This document shows positions 43,588 to 52,655 of a DNA stretch of 64,000 nucleotides, piece by piece. Positions within the stretch are counted from its first letter, which is position 1, and the number at the start of each line of letters is the position of its first letter. The notes beneath the pieces are model-generated. The model saw only the letters and a program-made list of their open reading frames with translations, did not search any database and had not been told where the DNA came from. The position numbers and the translations under genes are program-made. The stretch lies in the NCBI RefSeq assembly GCF_024701975.1, contig NZ_JANLNM010000014.1, forward strand, positions 1 to 64,000, given 5' to 3'. The DNA is from Variovorax sp. ZS18.2.2 (GTDB lineage: Bacteria > Pseudomonadota > Gammaproteobacteria > Burkholderiales > Burkholderiaceae_C).

Positions 43588-44379
43588 ATGCCCAGCATCA
43601 AGAAAAGGCGGCTCTTGAGTTCGGATCCTGAGCCTCTGCCAGGCGCGTCTGAAGACCGGCCGAAGATCCTCTTCTTCGGGGATCCCCACGGCGACTTTGA
43701 GCCCGTGCTTGAAGCCGTTAAATGCCAGCAGCCCGACGCCATCATCCTTCTGGGAGACCTGCAAGCGCGGCGACCTCTGCACCTCGAACTGGCGCCGATC
43801 CTCGACAAAACGGCGGTATGGTTCGTCCACGGCAATCACGATACCGACAGCGACGAGGACTTCGACAATGTCTTCCATTCGGAGCTCGCAGACCGAAACC
43901 TCGATGGGGAGGTTCAGACCATCGCGGGGTACCGAGTCGCTGGGCTGGGCGGCGTCTTCCGAGACAAGGTTTGGAACCCGGCCATGCCACTGGAACAGGC
44001 GGCCTTTGCCTCGGACCGGGCGATGGCTTCTCATGCGCGAGGCGGCAGGTCTGGCATCGAGGTTGACTTGAAGTCGACTTGGCGTGGCGGCATTTTGCGT
44101 AAGCACCATTCGAGCATCTTCCCGGACGTCTATCAGCGGCTTTGCACGCTGAGAGCGGACATCCTGGTGACACACGAGGCGCCCGCGGCCCATGCCCACG
44201 GATTCACTGCCATCGACGAACTGGCCAACCGCCTCGGTGCCACCTTGGTGGTGCATGGTCATCACCACGAATCGATCAACTACCTCGAAGCCGGCCTCAT
44301 CACCGTCGATTCGCCATTTCTTGTGCATGGTGTCGACAAGGGTGACTTCCTCGCGTGGCCGCCGAAAGCCCCGGAATGA
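43588..44379 (+). CDS. Metallophosphoesterase
   Basis: A 263-aa calcineurin-like phosphoesterase. ILFFGDPHGDF (GDxHG), AIILLGDLQ (GD), VWFVHGNHDTD (GNHD), ILVTHEAP and LVVHGHHHES (GHxH) are all present in order, so the two-metal site is complete. ATG at 43588. It overlaps the start of a broken second phosphoesterase. Substrate could be a cyclic nucleotide, protein or nucleic acid. Confidence 0.85.
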   Translation: MPSIKKRRLLSSDPEPLPGASEDRPKILFFGDPHGDFEPVLEAVKCQQPDAIILLGDLQARRPLHLELAPILDKTAVWFVHGNHDTDSDEDFDNVFHSELADRNLDGEVQTIAGYRVAGLGGVFRDKVWNPAMPLEQAAFASDRAMASHARGGRSGIEVDLKSTWRGGILRKHHSSIFPDVYQRLCTLRADILVTHEAPAAHAHGFTAIDELANRLGATLVVHGHHHESINYLEAGLITVDSPFLVHGVDKGDFLAWPPKAPE

Positions 44380-44609
44380 CGTGGCTCGTTCTTTCCGATC
44401 TTCATCTCGACTTCGGGCATTTTTTTGTGCCGGACGTTGACTTCGACGCGGTCGTACTCGGAGGCGACACGAGGCAGCAATGCATCGGGTCGAATGGCGA
44501 CATACGAACTCGGCTCAGCATGCCCGCGACGGCGTACTGCGGGCCCCGATTAATTGACCGATTGAGGACGACAAATGGCATTGGACACGAACGAGCCGAC
44601 GCAGGATGA
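44376..44609 (+). pseudogene. Truncated metallophosphoesterase fragment
   Basis: The frame begins inside the previous stop (ATGA) with MTWLVLSDLHLDFGHF and FDAVVLGGDT, the D-x-H and GD motifs of a calcineurin-like phosphoesterase. After about 33 residues the similarity ends and the remaining codons are not family-like; the GNHD and GHxH motifs are absent. It is the 5' remnant of a second phosphoesterase gene removed by deletion up to the next gene. Confidence 0.65.
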
Positions 44610-45099
44610 CGAACAGCTGATGGCACTGTGCGCTTTGAAAGCGCGCCACCTTTACATGTTCAACGGTCAGCACATTGGTCTCGCTTTTTACCGAGGGTGG
44701 TTACCTGATTTCATCGGCGCATGTGCTGAGATCGATCGGCTTCTGGGGAGCAACAAGCGAGGCTTTCATTTCCGCCAGATCAAAGAAAAGTATGGGTGGG
44801 CCAGGTACTACTGGGCAACGGACAACGTAACTCCCGTTCGCCTGAGTGTCGTCGCAGGCAGCAGTGTGCTGGAGCGTCAGCTCGGCGTCGACGGTGGCGA
44901 TGACGTGAACGAACAGATCAGCAAGATCCTGCAGATTGCCGAGGAGCTGTCAAGACAAAAATGCATCGTGTGTTCAGCACCCGCCGAGATACGCTCGTTT
45001 GCGGGATGGCTCGTCTGTGCCTGCGAGCGGCACAGTCTTGACCACATGCCGAGAGATCGTTTCTTCGCCGCTGCTCACCTGCACGAGGCCGCCGAGTAG
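44575..45099 (+). CDS. Hypothetical protein with C-terminal zinc-ribbon-like motif
   Basis: A 174-aa protein. The N-terminal part is unrecognised (LYMFNGQHIGLAFYRGWLPD, then FRQIKEKYGWARYYW). Near residues 138-161 it has CIVCSAPAEIRSFAGWLVCACERH: CxxC and CxC spaced 14 residues, followed by Glu-x-His, a likely zinc ribbon. The same signature occurs in the 50-aa gene at 46212. ATG with GAGG upstream. Confidence 0.6.
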   Translation: MALDTNEPTQDDEQLMALCALKARHLYMFNGQHIGLAFYRGWLPDFIGACAEIDRLLGSNKRGFHFRQIKEKYGWARYYWATDNVTPVRLSVVAGSSVLERQLGVDGGDDVNEQISKILQIAEELSRQKCIVCSAPAEIRSFAGWLVCACERHSLDHMPRDRFFAAAHLHEAAE

Positions 45100-45112
45100 G
45101 CCGGCACTGAAG

Positions 45113-45439
45113 ATGTACTGGAGTTTGCGGAACAAGACCGAAGACATCGACCGCGCGCTGGCGGCATGCAACACTCGGTGGGCGCGAATGGCTGCGCTCG
45201 AGCTCGGTGTTCGCCTCTCGCACACGTCATCCGCTCTGCGGCTGCAGGCGGGCAGCATGGGTCCCGAGGAACAAGCAGATGCCGACGATCAGCCGACTGA
45301 AGAGATTCTCTTCATATTCGAACAAGAGCTGGAGCGATTGCTCGATCTCCTCAAAGAGAATCAGGCGGCGGGCGCGTCCGAGGTTGTACAGAAGTTGTTC
45401 CTGCTTCTTGACGCGCTCGACCACAAAGGCGGCCAGTGA
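45113..45439 (+). CDS. Small helical hypothetical protein
   Basis: A 108-aa helical protein, acidic in the second half (EEILFIFEQELERLLDLLKE, a likely coiled coil). ATG at 45113; the frame continues upstream without support. Its stop overlaps the GTG of the phosphatase gene (GTGA), so the two are probably translated together. Confidence 0.55.
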   Translation: MYWSLRNKTEDIDRALAACNTRWARMAALELGVRLSHTSSALRLQAGSMGPEEQADADDQPTEEILFIFEQELERLLDLLKENQAAGASEVVQKLFLLLDALDHKGGQ

Positions 45440-46185
45440 CGACGGACCGCAAGCACGTGGATGGCCCACAGGTTCTTCATTTCGAACGCAATCGACAGGG
45501 CCGCGACTTTGTCGTGGGTGACGTGCATGGTTGCTTTGGCGCTCTGCAGGAAGCGCTCGATGCAATCGGTTTTATGCCCGAGTGCGATCGGCTGTTCTGC
45601 ACAGGCGATCTGGTAGATCGAGGCCGAGAATCTCATTTGGTTACTGCGTGGCTTGACCAACCATGGTTTGCTTCAGCGTTGGGTAATCACGACCTGATGG
45701 CGTTCGAGTACGCGCTATGTGAGCCGAGCGCACTATCGAGTTCGAGCCTTGCTAATCACGGAGGTGGTTGGATGCTTGAATTGCCGAAGGCCGAACAGAC
45801 CCGAATCGGAGAACGACTTCGTGCTCTTCCGTTGACGATCGAAATCGAAACCGAAGCTGGTCCAGTTGGTCTCGTTCATGCCGATTTCCCGTTTGACGAT
45901 TGGCGAAAGGTTGAGACGCTCTTTAGCGAAGACGATAGGCAGATCTGTTTGTGGTCGACGATGCGTTTCGACCGCGTGTACCGGAAAGCAGTCGCCAATG
46001 TTCGGGCTTTGGTGCATGGCCACCTGACCCTCTCGACCGCGCAAAAACTCGGGAACGTTCATTTCATCGACACAGGCGGGTGGTTGGTTGGCGAAGGGCA
46101 TTTCACTTTCGTCGAACTCGAGTCCCTCAATCTGATCAAGGGACCAGGCCCAAACGCTTCGTTTGGAGCTCCACGGAATCGTTGA
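45436..46185 (+). CDS. PPP-type serine/threonine phosphatase-like metallophosphoesterase
   Basis: A 249-aa protein close to bacterial PrpA/PP-lambda. FVVGDVHGCFGAL near residues 25-37 (GDxHG), LFCTGDLVDRGRES (GDxVDRG), ASALGNHDLMAFE (GNHD), VHADFPFDDW, and a C-terminal LVHGHLTLS and FIDTGGW all match. It should hydrolyse phospho-Ser/Thr/Tyr or small phosphoesters. Start GTG at 45436 in the stop of the previous gene. Confidence 0.88.
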   Translation: MTTDRKHVDGPQVLHFERNRQGRDFVVGDVHGCFGALQEALDAIGFMPECDRLFCTGDLVDRGRESHLVTAWLDQPWFASALGNHDLMAFEYALCEPSALSSSSLANHGGGWMLELPKAEQTRIGERLRALPLTIEIETEAGPVGLVHADFPFDDWRKVETLFSEDDRQICLWSTMRFDRVYRKAVANVRALVHGHLTLSTAQKLGNVHFIDTGGWLVGEGHFTFVELESLNLIKGPGPNASFGAPRNR

Positions 46186-46211
46186 GCGACGGCTTCTGAA
46201 AAGGAAAAGCG

Positions 46212-46364
46212 ATGCACGACGCCGCAAAAGAAACGGAGACCGCGTGCATGCGCTGCGGTGCATCCGCCCAGATCAATCGACATGGTCGGTGGTACGCATG
46301 TCTTTGCGAGGTCCATGCTGAACAGCCGCGGTCAGAAGATCGCAGACGAGGAACGAAGAAATGA
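46212..46364 (+). CDS. 50-aa zinc-ribbon microprotein
   Basis: A short gene starting ATG at 46212 with AAGGAAAAG upstream and ending TGA at 46364. The product has CMRCGASAQINRHGRWYACL then CEVH, the same CxxC-x-A-x-A...W-x-x-C-x-C-E-x-H signature as the 174-aa protein at 44575. Its stop overlaps the ATG of the next gene (ATGA), which supports translation. Likely a zinc-binding small protein of unknown role. Confidence 0.6.
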   Translation: MHDAAKETETACMRCGASAQINRHGRWYACLCEVHAEQPRSEDRRRGTKK

Positions 46365-46594
46365 CGCTTCCGTACGAACGTCGAAGAGCGCTGCAGTGGG
46401 CTGGTGAGACCCTTCGCGATCTGCGCTCCCCCCACAAAGACGTCGAGCTCTGGGGAGCTCCCGTGCCCGAAAAACTGCGGCAGTTGGCTATTCGGATTCT
46501 TCGTCACTACCCTGAACCTTGGCAGATCGCCGCGGCAACCCGGATGGACGACGTTGCCGTCAGTGATTGGATCGCCGGAGAACCGGATCGTTGA
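46361..46594 (+). CDS. BPSL0761-type small hypothetical protein
   Basis: A 77-aa protein beginning MTLPYERRRALQWAGETLRD and continuing VPEKLRQLAIRILRHYPEPW, matching from memory the BPSL0761 family, a small protein common in accessory regions of Burkholderia and relatives. Function unknown. ATGA overlap with the 50-aa gene. Confidence 0.7.
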   Translation: MTLPYERRRALQWAGETLRDLRSPHKDVELWGAPVPEKLRQLAIRILRHYPEPWQIAAATRMDDVAVSDWIAGEPDR

Positions 46595-46697
46595 GGGAGC
46601 AGTCGAGCAGGCAGTCATCAATGACGGTGGTGCGCAGCTCTTTGTAGCGCAGCGGCTGCGGCATCCCCAGTCTGCTCATAGGCAGACCAAGGTCGAG

Positions 46698-46907
46698 ATG
46701 GAGACCGAGTGGTCGATCAGGCAGAGCATCGATGCGAGCGCGAAGCTCCAGACGTTGCAGATGGAACGCGCGGATGACCATCACCGGAAGTTGATCGACA
46801 GCATCGCGCAGACGGTCGAGGAGTCCAGTGCATTCGCACAGGGCAGAAAACTGGCTGAGCGTCACCCATTCCTGAGCTACTGGGACCGTCGATTGTTCGG
46901 ACGGTGA
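46698..46907 (+). CDS. Possible small helical protein
   Basis: A 69-aa candidate from ATG at 46698 in a frame open from further upstream. The product METEWSIRQSIDASAKLQTL... is helical and ends PFLSYWDRRLFGR. No clear ribosome site. It may be the start-less tail of a longer gene; evidence is only the open frame and amino-acid make-up. Confidence 0.35.
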   Translation: METEWSIRQSIDASAKLQTLQMERADDHHRKLIDSIAQTVEESSAFAQGRKLAERHPFLSYWDRRLFGR

Positions 46908-46971
46908 TGGACAAGGCCCAGCGGGGAAGTAAGCTCCGTCCTCAACGGAGGGTTGTCGCCAGACCTTAAAT

Positions 46972-47400
46972 TCAAACAGCCTCTCTGCTCATTGATTCCA
47001 GTTGCATCTCACTTGCCAGCAAGATGATCGTCGCGCCATAGACGGGTTCAACAACAAGTAGCTTCAACGCACCCGAACTGATCAACCCGAGTTTTTCCTT
47101 CAAAGGCTCCCACTCAAGGTCCGAGGGACTTGGGTTTTTGCCTCGCATCAAGAAAAACAAGTTATCGGTGATTGCGGATACGTTCTCTTGAAAATCTGCT
47201 GCAGCGAAGCAATGGACTCTGTCAACAATGTTCGAGAGCCTTAGCTCATTCGCAACGAAGTCTTCCACTCCGGAGACGGTGATTTTCTTTCGTTCTTTAC
47301 CTTCCCAGGCGCAGGTAAGCTCGATACAGACTTTCCTGTCTTTAGCCGAGACATGAACTGAGTCAACAGTCGACTCGACAAGCGTTTCCAATCCATTCAT
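46972..47400 (-). CDS. Probable immunity protein of the RHS toxin
   Basis: A 142-aa soluble protein, not recognised by family (MNGLETLVESTVDSVHVSAK at the start, FFLMRGKNPSPSDLEWEPLK later). It begins 1 nt after the RHS stop, and its AAGGAGG ribosome site lies inside the last RHS codons with 7 nt spacing, an optimal arrangement. In polymorphic toxin loci the gene directly after the toxin encodes its specific inhibitor; that is the basis for the call. Confidence 0.7.
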   Translation of the reverse strand: MNGLETLVESTVDSVHVSAKDRKVCIELTCAWEGKERKKITVSGVEDFVANELRLSNIVDRVHCFAAADFQENVSAITDNLFFLMRGKNPSPSDLEWEPLKEKLGLISSGALKLLVVEPVYGATIILLASEMQLESMSREAV

Positions 47401-47401
47401 A

Positions 47402-50400
47402 TCAGTTTCCTCCTTGTGGCCACGGGGAGTAATCACGTCCAGGATGCTCTCTGGCGCCGCCATCCCATTCGTGAACATGCGGGCGCTCATGGCCTTGATG
47501 CGGCTTGTCGTAATCTCTGGCCGGCTTTCCATCTGGTCCATATTCTCGCGTGCGATGATTGCCGTCGATGACTGAGCCAGGATCAGCGCGATTAGGCACA
47601 TCCTTCGCTCGACCGCCATCTGAGAACATCCGATCTCTCAACCAGTCCGTAGCTTTGATGCAAGCATCAACCACAGGTTGTGGCAGAAGTTTCGGCCATG
47701 GGATGTATTTCGGCCTAGATGGTCCAAAGTCAGGGTCCAATGGCGGTGTCGGCGCCGAACTGCATGCAATCCCTCCTGGGATCGGACGACATCCTTGAAG
47801 GCCACTTGGATCGACGTAGCCCAAGGGATTTCCACCCACATAGCCAAATCGATTCCAGCCTCCATCAAGCCCGATAGGGTCACCCTGCGTATAGCGACCA
47901 ACTCTCGGGTCATACGTCCGATACCCGTTGTAGAACAACCCCGATTCCTCATCCGCATACTGCCCCGGATACCGCAGGTTGAACTTCACCTCCGAAATCC
48001 CCGTCGTGCCCGGATTTGGCATCGTCTCCAGATTCGCAAACCGGTTCTTCGCAAGCGTCGGCTTGTCTTCCCCGAACGCGCTGTAGCTCCATTGCCAGAC
48101 GGCTTGGCCGCTTGCGTTCGTGAGCCTGCGCGGCGTGTTCAGGTGATCGCTGTGCACCGCATACGTCGCGCCATCGATCACCACCGCAATCGGCAACGGC
48201 CCATTGGCCGTTGGCAGGTAGATGTACTGCGCCTGGCCCGCGCTCTGCGTACCGCCACTGCCCACCTCCGCGATCAGCGTGCCCTGCTCGTCGTAGACAT
48301 ACGCATAGCCCAGTTGCTCTGCCTGCGTGGTCGACGGGCTCCACAGCTTGGTGAAGAACGCGATCAGACTCTGCATAAAGCCCGGGTCGGCCTCGTCACC
48401 CTGGCTGGGCGGGTACAGCGGCTCGGTCTTGAAAACGCGCTGGCCCAGCGCGTTGTGCGCGTAGCGCGTCGTCGGACTGACGTCGGTGGCACCCGTCGTG
48501 GCAGTGCTCAGGCGCCCTTCGGCGTCATAGCCGTAGCTGCGCAGACCATCGCCGACCAGATCGCCATTGGCGTTGTAGCCGTAGACCACATTGGTGGCGG
48601 TGCCACCCGCGGTCTGACTGAAGTCCGCAAGGCGATTGCTCCCAGACGCAACGCTGTAGCTGCGCGCAGTGGTTAGTCCGCCCAGCGTGCGAGTGCTGCT
48701 GGTCCGATTGCCGTTGGCGTCGTAGCCGAATCCAGCCGTGTTGCCCGTCGCATCGAAGCTCGCGATACGCCCGACACTGTCATAGCCCACGCTCCAGGTG
48801 ACGTTGGTGCCGGCGATGGTGTCGTGGGTCGGGTCGGCGTCGGCAGGGCCGTACAGGTACTGGGTGAGACTGCTGATGCGTCCCGCAGCGTCATAGACGT
48901 AGCTCCCCGTCTCGGTCGCCGTCAGGCGACCGGCAGTGTCGTAGCTGCGGCTGCCTGAAAGCTGCGGACTCGCAAAGGCCCAGGTCCAGGCCGTGGGCTG
49001 CCCCAGCGGATTCCAGGCGACGCCAGTCACCAGCGGACTGCCATTCCAGTTCAAAGTCGACAGGCGGCCGGTGGCGTCGTAGATGTAGGCGAGTGTCGCC
49101 CCATTGGGATAACCGATGCTCGCCAGCGTGGCGCTGGGGTTGTAGGCGTAGCTGACCTGCTGAATGCTGCCATTGGCAAGCGTCTGCTTCTTGAGCGTGA
49201 CACGTCCGAAGACATCGCGCGTGTACTCGGTGGTGCCGCTGCGGTCGATGATCTCGGAGAGATAGCCTTTGCTGTTGGCGGTGAGGTCGTAGCGCAGGGT
49301 CGTGGTCTTGCCATCGGCGAAGACGAGTGCCGTGGGGCGCCCCAGGGCATCCCGCGTGATCGTGGTGGCTTGCCCGAGTGCATCGACGATCTGGCTGGGC
49401 AATCCCAGGCTGTCGTACTGCTGGCTGCGGGCACCGCTGTCCGTGCTGGCTTCCGACGTCGCGTTGCCCAAGGCATCGCGGTTGTAGGTGGTGGCAACCG
49501 CCTTGAAGTCGCTGGCCTGGGTGACGGCATCGAGCGCGTTGTAGCCCAGGCTGGCACTGGCGTTGGCGGCATCGGTGACGGTCTTGACCCGCCGCAGCGC
49601 GTCCAGGCTCCAACTCGTGCTCTGGTTCAGCCCGTTGGTCTGCGCGATGCGATCGCCGTTGGCGTCGTAAGCAAAGCTCTCGTTTTGGTTTCCTCCCTCC
49701 GTCTGGGTGGCGATGCGGTTGAGCTTGTTGACGGTGCGCGCGGTCGTCCATGCCACGGCGCTGGAGCCATTGAGGATCTGCTCGGCCAGCCGGTTACCCG
49801 CCGCATCGAGGGTGTAGACGCCGCTCTCGCCGCGGCTATTGCTCCAGCCCGTCAGGCGCTGGGCCGCGTCATAGGTGTAGCTGGTGACCAGACCCGCAGG
49901 CAGCGAGATCGTCGCGAGCGTGCCCGCAGGGTGATAGGTGAAGGCCGTGGTCTGAGCGGCAGCGCTGCCGACGGTGCGCGACAACAGGCGGTCGAACGCA
50001 TCCCACACGAAGGTGGTGACCAGACCATTGGGGTCCGTCTGGTTCGCGAGGCGGTTGGCGGCATCGTAGGTATAGGCCGTGACATGACCCAACGCGTTGG
50101 TTGCGCTCAACACGTTTCCGCGTGTGTCGTACGCGTAAGTGGTGATAGCCCCGTTGGCTTCGGTGTACGTCTGGACCCACCCTTCGGGCGTGTAGGTCCG
50201 CTGGCTGGTGCGAGCGGCACCCGATGTGCCGCCGGTGTCTGCCACCGTTTCCGTGAGCAGCTTGCCCACCGTGTCGTAGGTGTAGCTCACATCCTTGCCA
50301 GCCTGGCTGAGCAGCGTCGGTACCGGCAGCGCGGTATCCCAGGTCGTGGCGATGGCCCGCTGCTCGGGCGTGCCGAAAGCCTCCGTTCGCGTGGCTTCCA

Positions 50401-51241
50401 GGCCCCGTGTGTTGTAGGTGAAATTGGTGACGCTGCCGGTCGCGTTGGTCTGGCTCGACAGCAAGCCGCGAGTGTCATAGGTGAACGACGAGTTGCTGGC
50501 GGGGCAGCCCGGTGCCGGCTCGCCCTGGATCTGGGAGATACGCTTGACGCCATTGACGATGACGTAGTGGTACGTCGTCGCGCGCCCGACCGAATCGGTC
50601 ACGGTGGTCGTCCCGTTGGCGTTGTAGGCCACCTGCGTGAGTTCGGCATTGCCGGCGTGCGTGGTGCTGATGGCCCGGCCCAAGGTGTCGTAGGCGTAGG
50701 TGGCGTAGCGCGTGCCCGACTCGTCGCTCACACCCGTGAGAAAGCGCGGATACGTGGTGTTCTCGTAGTGATAGGTGCGGGTCTTGACATCCGCACCCGC
50801 CGTCTTGACGGCAGACGTGAGCCGGTTCTGTGCGTCGTAGTTGTAGGCAACGCTGAAGTTGGGGGTCGTCAGCGAGAGCGGCTGCAGGTGCGCGTCCTCG
50901 GTGAAGCTCAGGCTGTTGCCGAAGCCATCCGCCACGGTGACCGCGCCATTGGCACCATAGGTCAACGTGTGTGCCCAGCCGTACGGATGAGTCTGCTTGG
51001 TCAGGCGACCGCTGGCATTGAACTCGTACTGCGTGTTGTCCGGATCGACGTAGCGCCAGCCTGCGCCGTTCTGCGACAGCGTGCCCAGTTCATCGGGATC
51101 GGCCGTGATGGTCGAGCCGCTGCGTGCGAACGGTGACTCCCGGCCGTTGGCGTGCAGCAGCACGACCTCGCTGGCGGTGACCCGCAGGCGCGTGGCGTAC
51201 CGACGCGTAGCTCCATAGCCCGAAGAAAGACAGGTCGGCAA
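47402..51241 (-). CDS. RHS/YD-repeat polymorphic toxin, N-terminally truncated
   Basis: A 1279-aa protein made of dozens of YD repeats (for example YDANGDRIAQTNGLNQS, YDALNR-like units), then the RHS core RYTQGDPIGLDGGWNRFGYV ending DPSGL near residue 1148. The final 131 residues are the variable toxin tail, with the motif REYGPDGKPARDYDKPH and HERPHVHEW near the end, rich in His and Asp and possibly a nuclease; I cannot name the toxin class. The frame starts at a TTG and joins, at about 51207, the beginning of an unrelated gene in another frame. The usual N-terminal secretion or PAAR/VgrG-adaptor part is missing, so delivery is doubtful; it may be a displaced toxin cassette. Confidence 0.85.
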   Translation of the reverse strand: MPTCLSSGYGATRRYATRLRVTASEVVLLHANGRESPFARSGSTITADPDELGTLSQNGAGWRYVDPDNTQYEFNASGRLTKQTHPYGWAHTLTYGANGAVTVADGFGNSLSFTEDAHLQPLSLTTPNFSVAYNYDAQNRLTSAVKTAGADVKTRTYHYENTTYPRFLTGVSDESGTRYATYAYDTLGRAISTTHAGNAELTQVAYNANGTTTVTDSVGRATTYHYVIVNGVKRISQIQGEPAPGCPASNSSFTYDTRGLLSSQTNATGSVTNFTYNTRGLEATRTEAFGTPEQRAIATTWDTALPVPTLLSQAGKDVSYTYDTVGKLLTETVADTGGTSGAARTSQRTYTPEGWVQTYTEANGAITTYAYDTRGNVLSATNALGHVTAYTYDAANRLANQTDPNGLVTTFVWDAFDRLLSRTVGSAAAQTTAFTYHPAGTLATISLPAGLVTSYTYDAAQRLTGWSNSRGESGVYTLDAAGNRLAEQILNGSSAVAWTTARTVNKLNRIATQTEGGNQNESFAYDANGDRIAQTNGLNQSTSWSLDALRRVKTVTDAANASASLGYNALDAVTQASDFKAVATTYNRDALGNATSEASTDSGARSQQYDSLGLPSQIVDALGQATTITRDALGRPTALVFADGKTTTLRYDLTANSKGYLSEIIDRSGTTEYTRDVFGRVTLKKQTLANGSIQQVSYAYNPSATLASIGYPNGATLAYIYDATGRLSTLNWNGSPLVTGVAWNPLGQPTAWTWAFASPQLSGSRSYDTAGRLTATETGSYVYDAAGRISSLTQYLYGPADADPTHDTIAGTNVTWSVGYDSVGRIASFDATGNTAGFGYDANGNRTSSTRTLGGLTTARSYSVASGSNRLADFSQTAGGTATNVVYGYNANGDLVGDGLRSYGYDAEGRLSTATTGATDVSPTTRYAHNALGQRVFKTEPLYPPSQGDEADPGFMQSLIAFFTKLWSPSTTQAEQLGYAYVYDEQGTLIAEVGSGGTQSAGQAQYIYLPTANGPLPIAVVIDGATYAVHSDHLNTPRRLTNASGQAVWQWSYSAFGEDKPTLAKNRFANLETMPNPGTTGISEVKFNLRYPGQYADEESGLFYNGYRTYDPRVGRYTQGDPIGLDGGWNRFGYVGGNPLGYVDPSGLQGCRPIPGGIACSSAPTPPLDPDFGPSRPKYIPWPKLLPQPVVDACIKATDWLRDRMFSDGGRAKDVPNRADPGSVIDGNHRTREYGPDGKPARDYDKPHQGHERPHVHEWDGGAREHPGRDYSPWPQGGN

Positions 51242-51302
51242 GCTTCGCCAGCTCTCGCTCCCCGGGTGTCGTTCCTTCTCTTTTGTAAATTGGCTTCAAC
51301 AT
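51207..51302 (-). pseudogene. 5' remnant of an unrelated gene fused to the RHS gene
   Basis: An ATG at 51302 with a GAAGGAG ribosome site opens MLKPIYKREGTTPGERELAK then LADLSFFGLWSY, after which the frame runs out of register through RHS sequence. From memory this start resembles hypothetical proteins beginning TPGER..LA..SF..LWSYPN, often found in conflict loci. About 32 codons are left. It marks a recombination breakpoint. Confidence 0.5.
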
Positions 51303-51392
51303 CGTGGTCGGTGCTCCTTCTCAGGCATGTGACTTCACCAAGACGGTGCGGCTGTCACGCGTGCGGCATTGACGTTGTCGGCAATGGGTAGG

Positions 51393-52655
51393 TCATGCGA
51401 ATGGCGCTCGGCCGAAGCTCGCCTTTGCTTGCACGAGCACGAGGCAGCGCTCCCTTGCGCGCGTCACAGCGTTGTACAGAAGCCGACGTTTCTGGTCGTC
51501 GCTGCCCCCAATGGCCGCCGGCCAAAGCACGATCACGTTGTCGAACTCTCGGTTCTTTGCGCCATGAACCGTCATGCCTCTCCAGCCTTTTTCATCCTCT
51601 TTTCGTGTCCGGCGCCGCTGCGCAAATCCTTGCTCAATCGCCTGTTCAATCTCGTACTTGGAAAAAGTGGCCTTGCCCCGAGCTCTCCTTTGCGTGGCCA
51701 TCCAATCAGAAAGATCCCTTGTGGCTCGGAAGTCACCCGCAGCATTCAGAAGAGCGACGACAGATGGAATGTCGTTCACATCGCGAAGAGCAATCTTGGC
51801 AAGAAAACTGGCGGCGGCCTTTGCCTCCGTCTCCTCCCACAAGATCGAATAGGGGCCAGATCCCTTCGTTGTCTTGTTCTGAGCAGCCCATGCCACGGCT
51901 GCCTGAGCAAACGCGCCCAAAGTGGGTGTGATCACGGCGACACTCTTGCCCCCACCGTACCACTGCAGATTCCCATTGAGCCAAGCGCCCGCGAGCGGTG
52001 GTTTCGAAGTCAATGTGACCTTGAAAGCCTTACCCGATTCGGGAGGCTCTCCTTTCCGAATTGCAGCGGCTGCATCAAGTAACTCAGCGATGTTTGTGCG
52101 TCGCGGTTGAATGAGCTCCTCTACAGGACACACCTGAGCGAGCCATGCGCATGCAGGATTAGGGCGCAGTTCCTCCTTTAGGCATTGGAACTCGTCCGCG
52201 GCAGCAAAGACCTCCAATCTGCTTGCCAAGCCTTCGACTATGCGAAGGCGGTTTGCCGTCATGTCTTGTGCCTCGTCCAGCAAGAGGATTGGAAAGGTGG
52301 CGGCCACCCAACCGCAAACCTCTTTGATCTGCAAGAGTGCCCCAGCTGCATCACACACTCGTTCGTATTGATCCTGTTCAATGTCAGCGAATCCAAGCGT
52401 GGCAGCGAGAGACGACCATCTCCGAACCAGGCGCCGAGCAAAGCTGTCGATCGTCGAGCAATCTGTTCGCCCTCTCAGGGCTTTCAGTCGTCCCAGCCGT
52501 TCTTCCAGACGTCGGCGAGAGCCGTGCATGAACGTCAATGCCAACACTTTCTGCCCGTCCCTCAGAGGCGTTCCATTCAAGTGGTCGTCCAGCGATTGCA
52601 TTAACTGATGCGTCTTGCCACAACCGGCGCCACCGCTGAATGCTCGAACTGTCAC
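51393..52655 (-). CDS. gajB: UvrD-like helicase, Gabija GajB-like
   Basis: A 420-aa SF1 helicase. Walker A is SGGAGCGKTH near residues 8-17, ALTFMHGSRRRLEER is motif Ia, ILLLDEAQDM is motif II, and the end YNAVTRARERCLVLVQ is motif VI, so the core is whole though shorter than B. cereus GajB (494 aa). The GTG start at 52655 overlaps the stop of the OLD nuclease gene (GTGA). OLD nuclease followed by UvrD helicase is the two-gene layout of the Gabija anti-phage system and of class 2 OLD loci. Confidence 0.8.
   Translation of the reverse strand: MTVRAFSGGAGCGKTHQLMQSLDDHLNGTPLRDGQKVLALTFMHGSRRRLEERLGRLKALRGRTDCSTIDSFARRLVRRWSSLAATLGFADIEQDQYERVCDAAGALLQIKEVCGWVAATFPILLLDEAQDMTANRLRIVEGLASRLEVFAAADEFQCLKEELRPNPACAWLAQVCPVEELIQPRRTNIAELLDAAAAIRKGEPPESGKAFKVTLTSKPPLAGAWLNGNLQWYGGGKSVAVITPTLGAFAQAAVAWAAQNKTTKGSGPYSILWEETEAKAAASFLAKIALRDVNDIPSVVALLNAAGDFRATRDLSDWMATQRRARGKATFSKYEIEQAIEQGFAQRRRTRKEDEKGWRGMTVHGAKNREFDNVIVLWPAAIGGSDDQKRRLLYNAVTRARERCLVLVQAKASFGRAPFA

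Noticed and set aside
48970-51136. A 588-codon plus-strand frame opposite the RHS gene
   Set aside because: It mirrors the YD repeats and has no motif of its own; the RHS gene on the minus strand is unambiguous.
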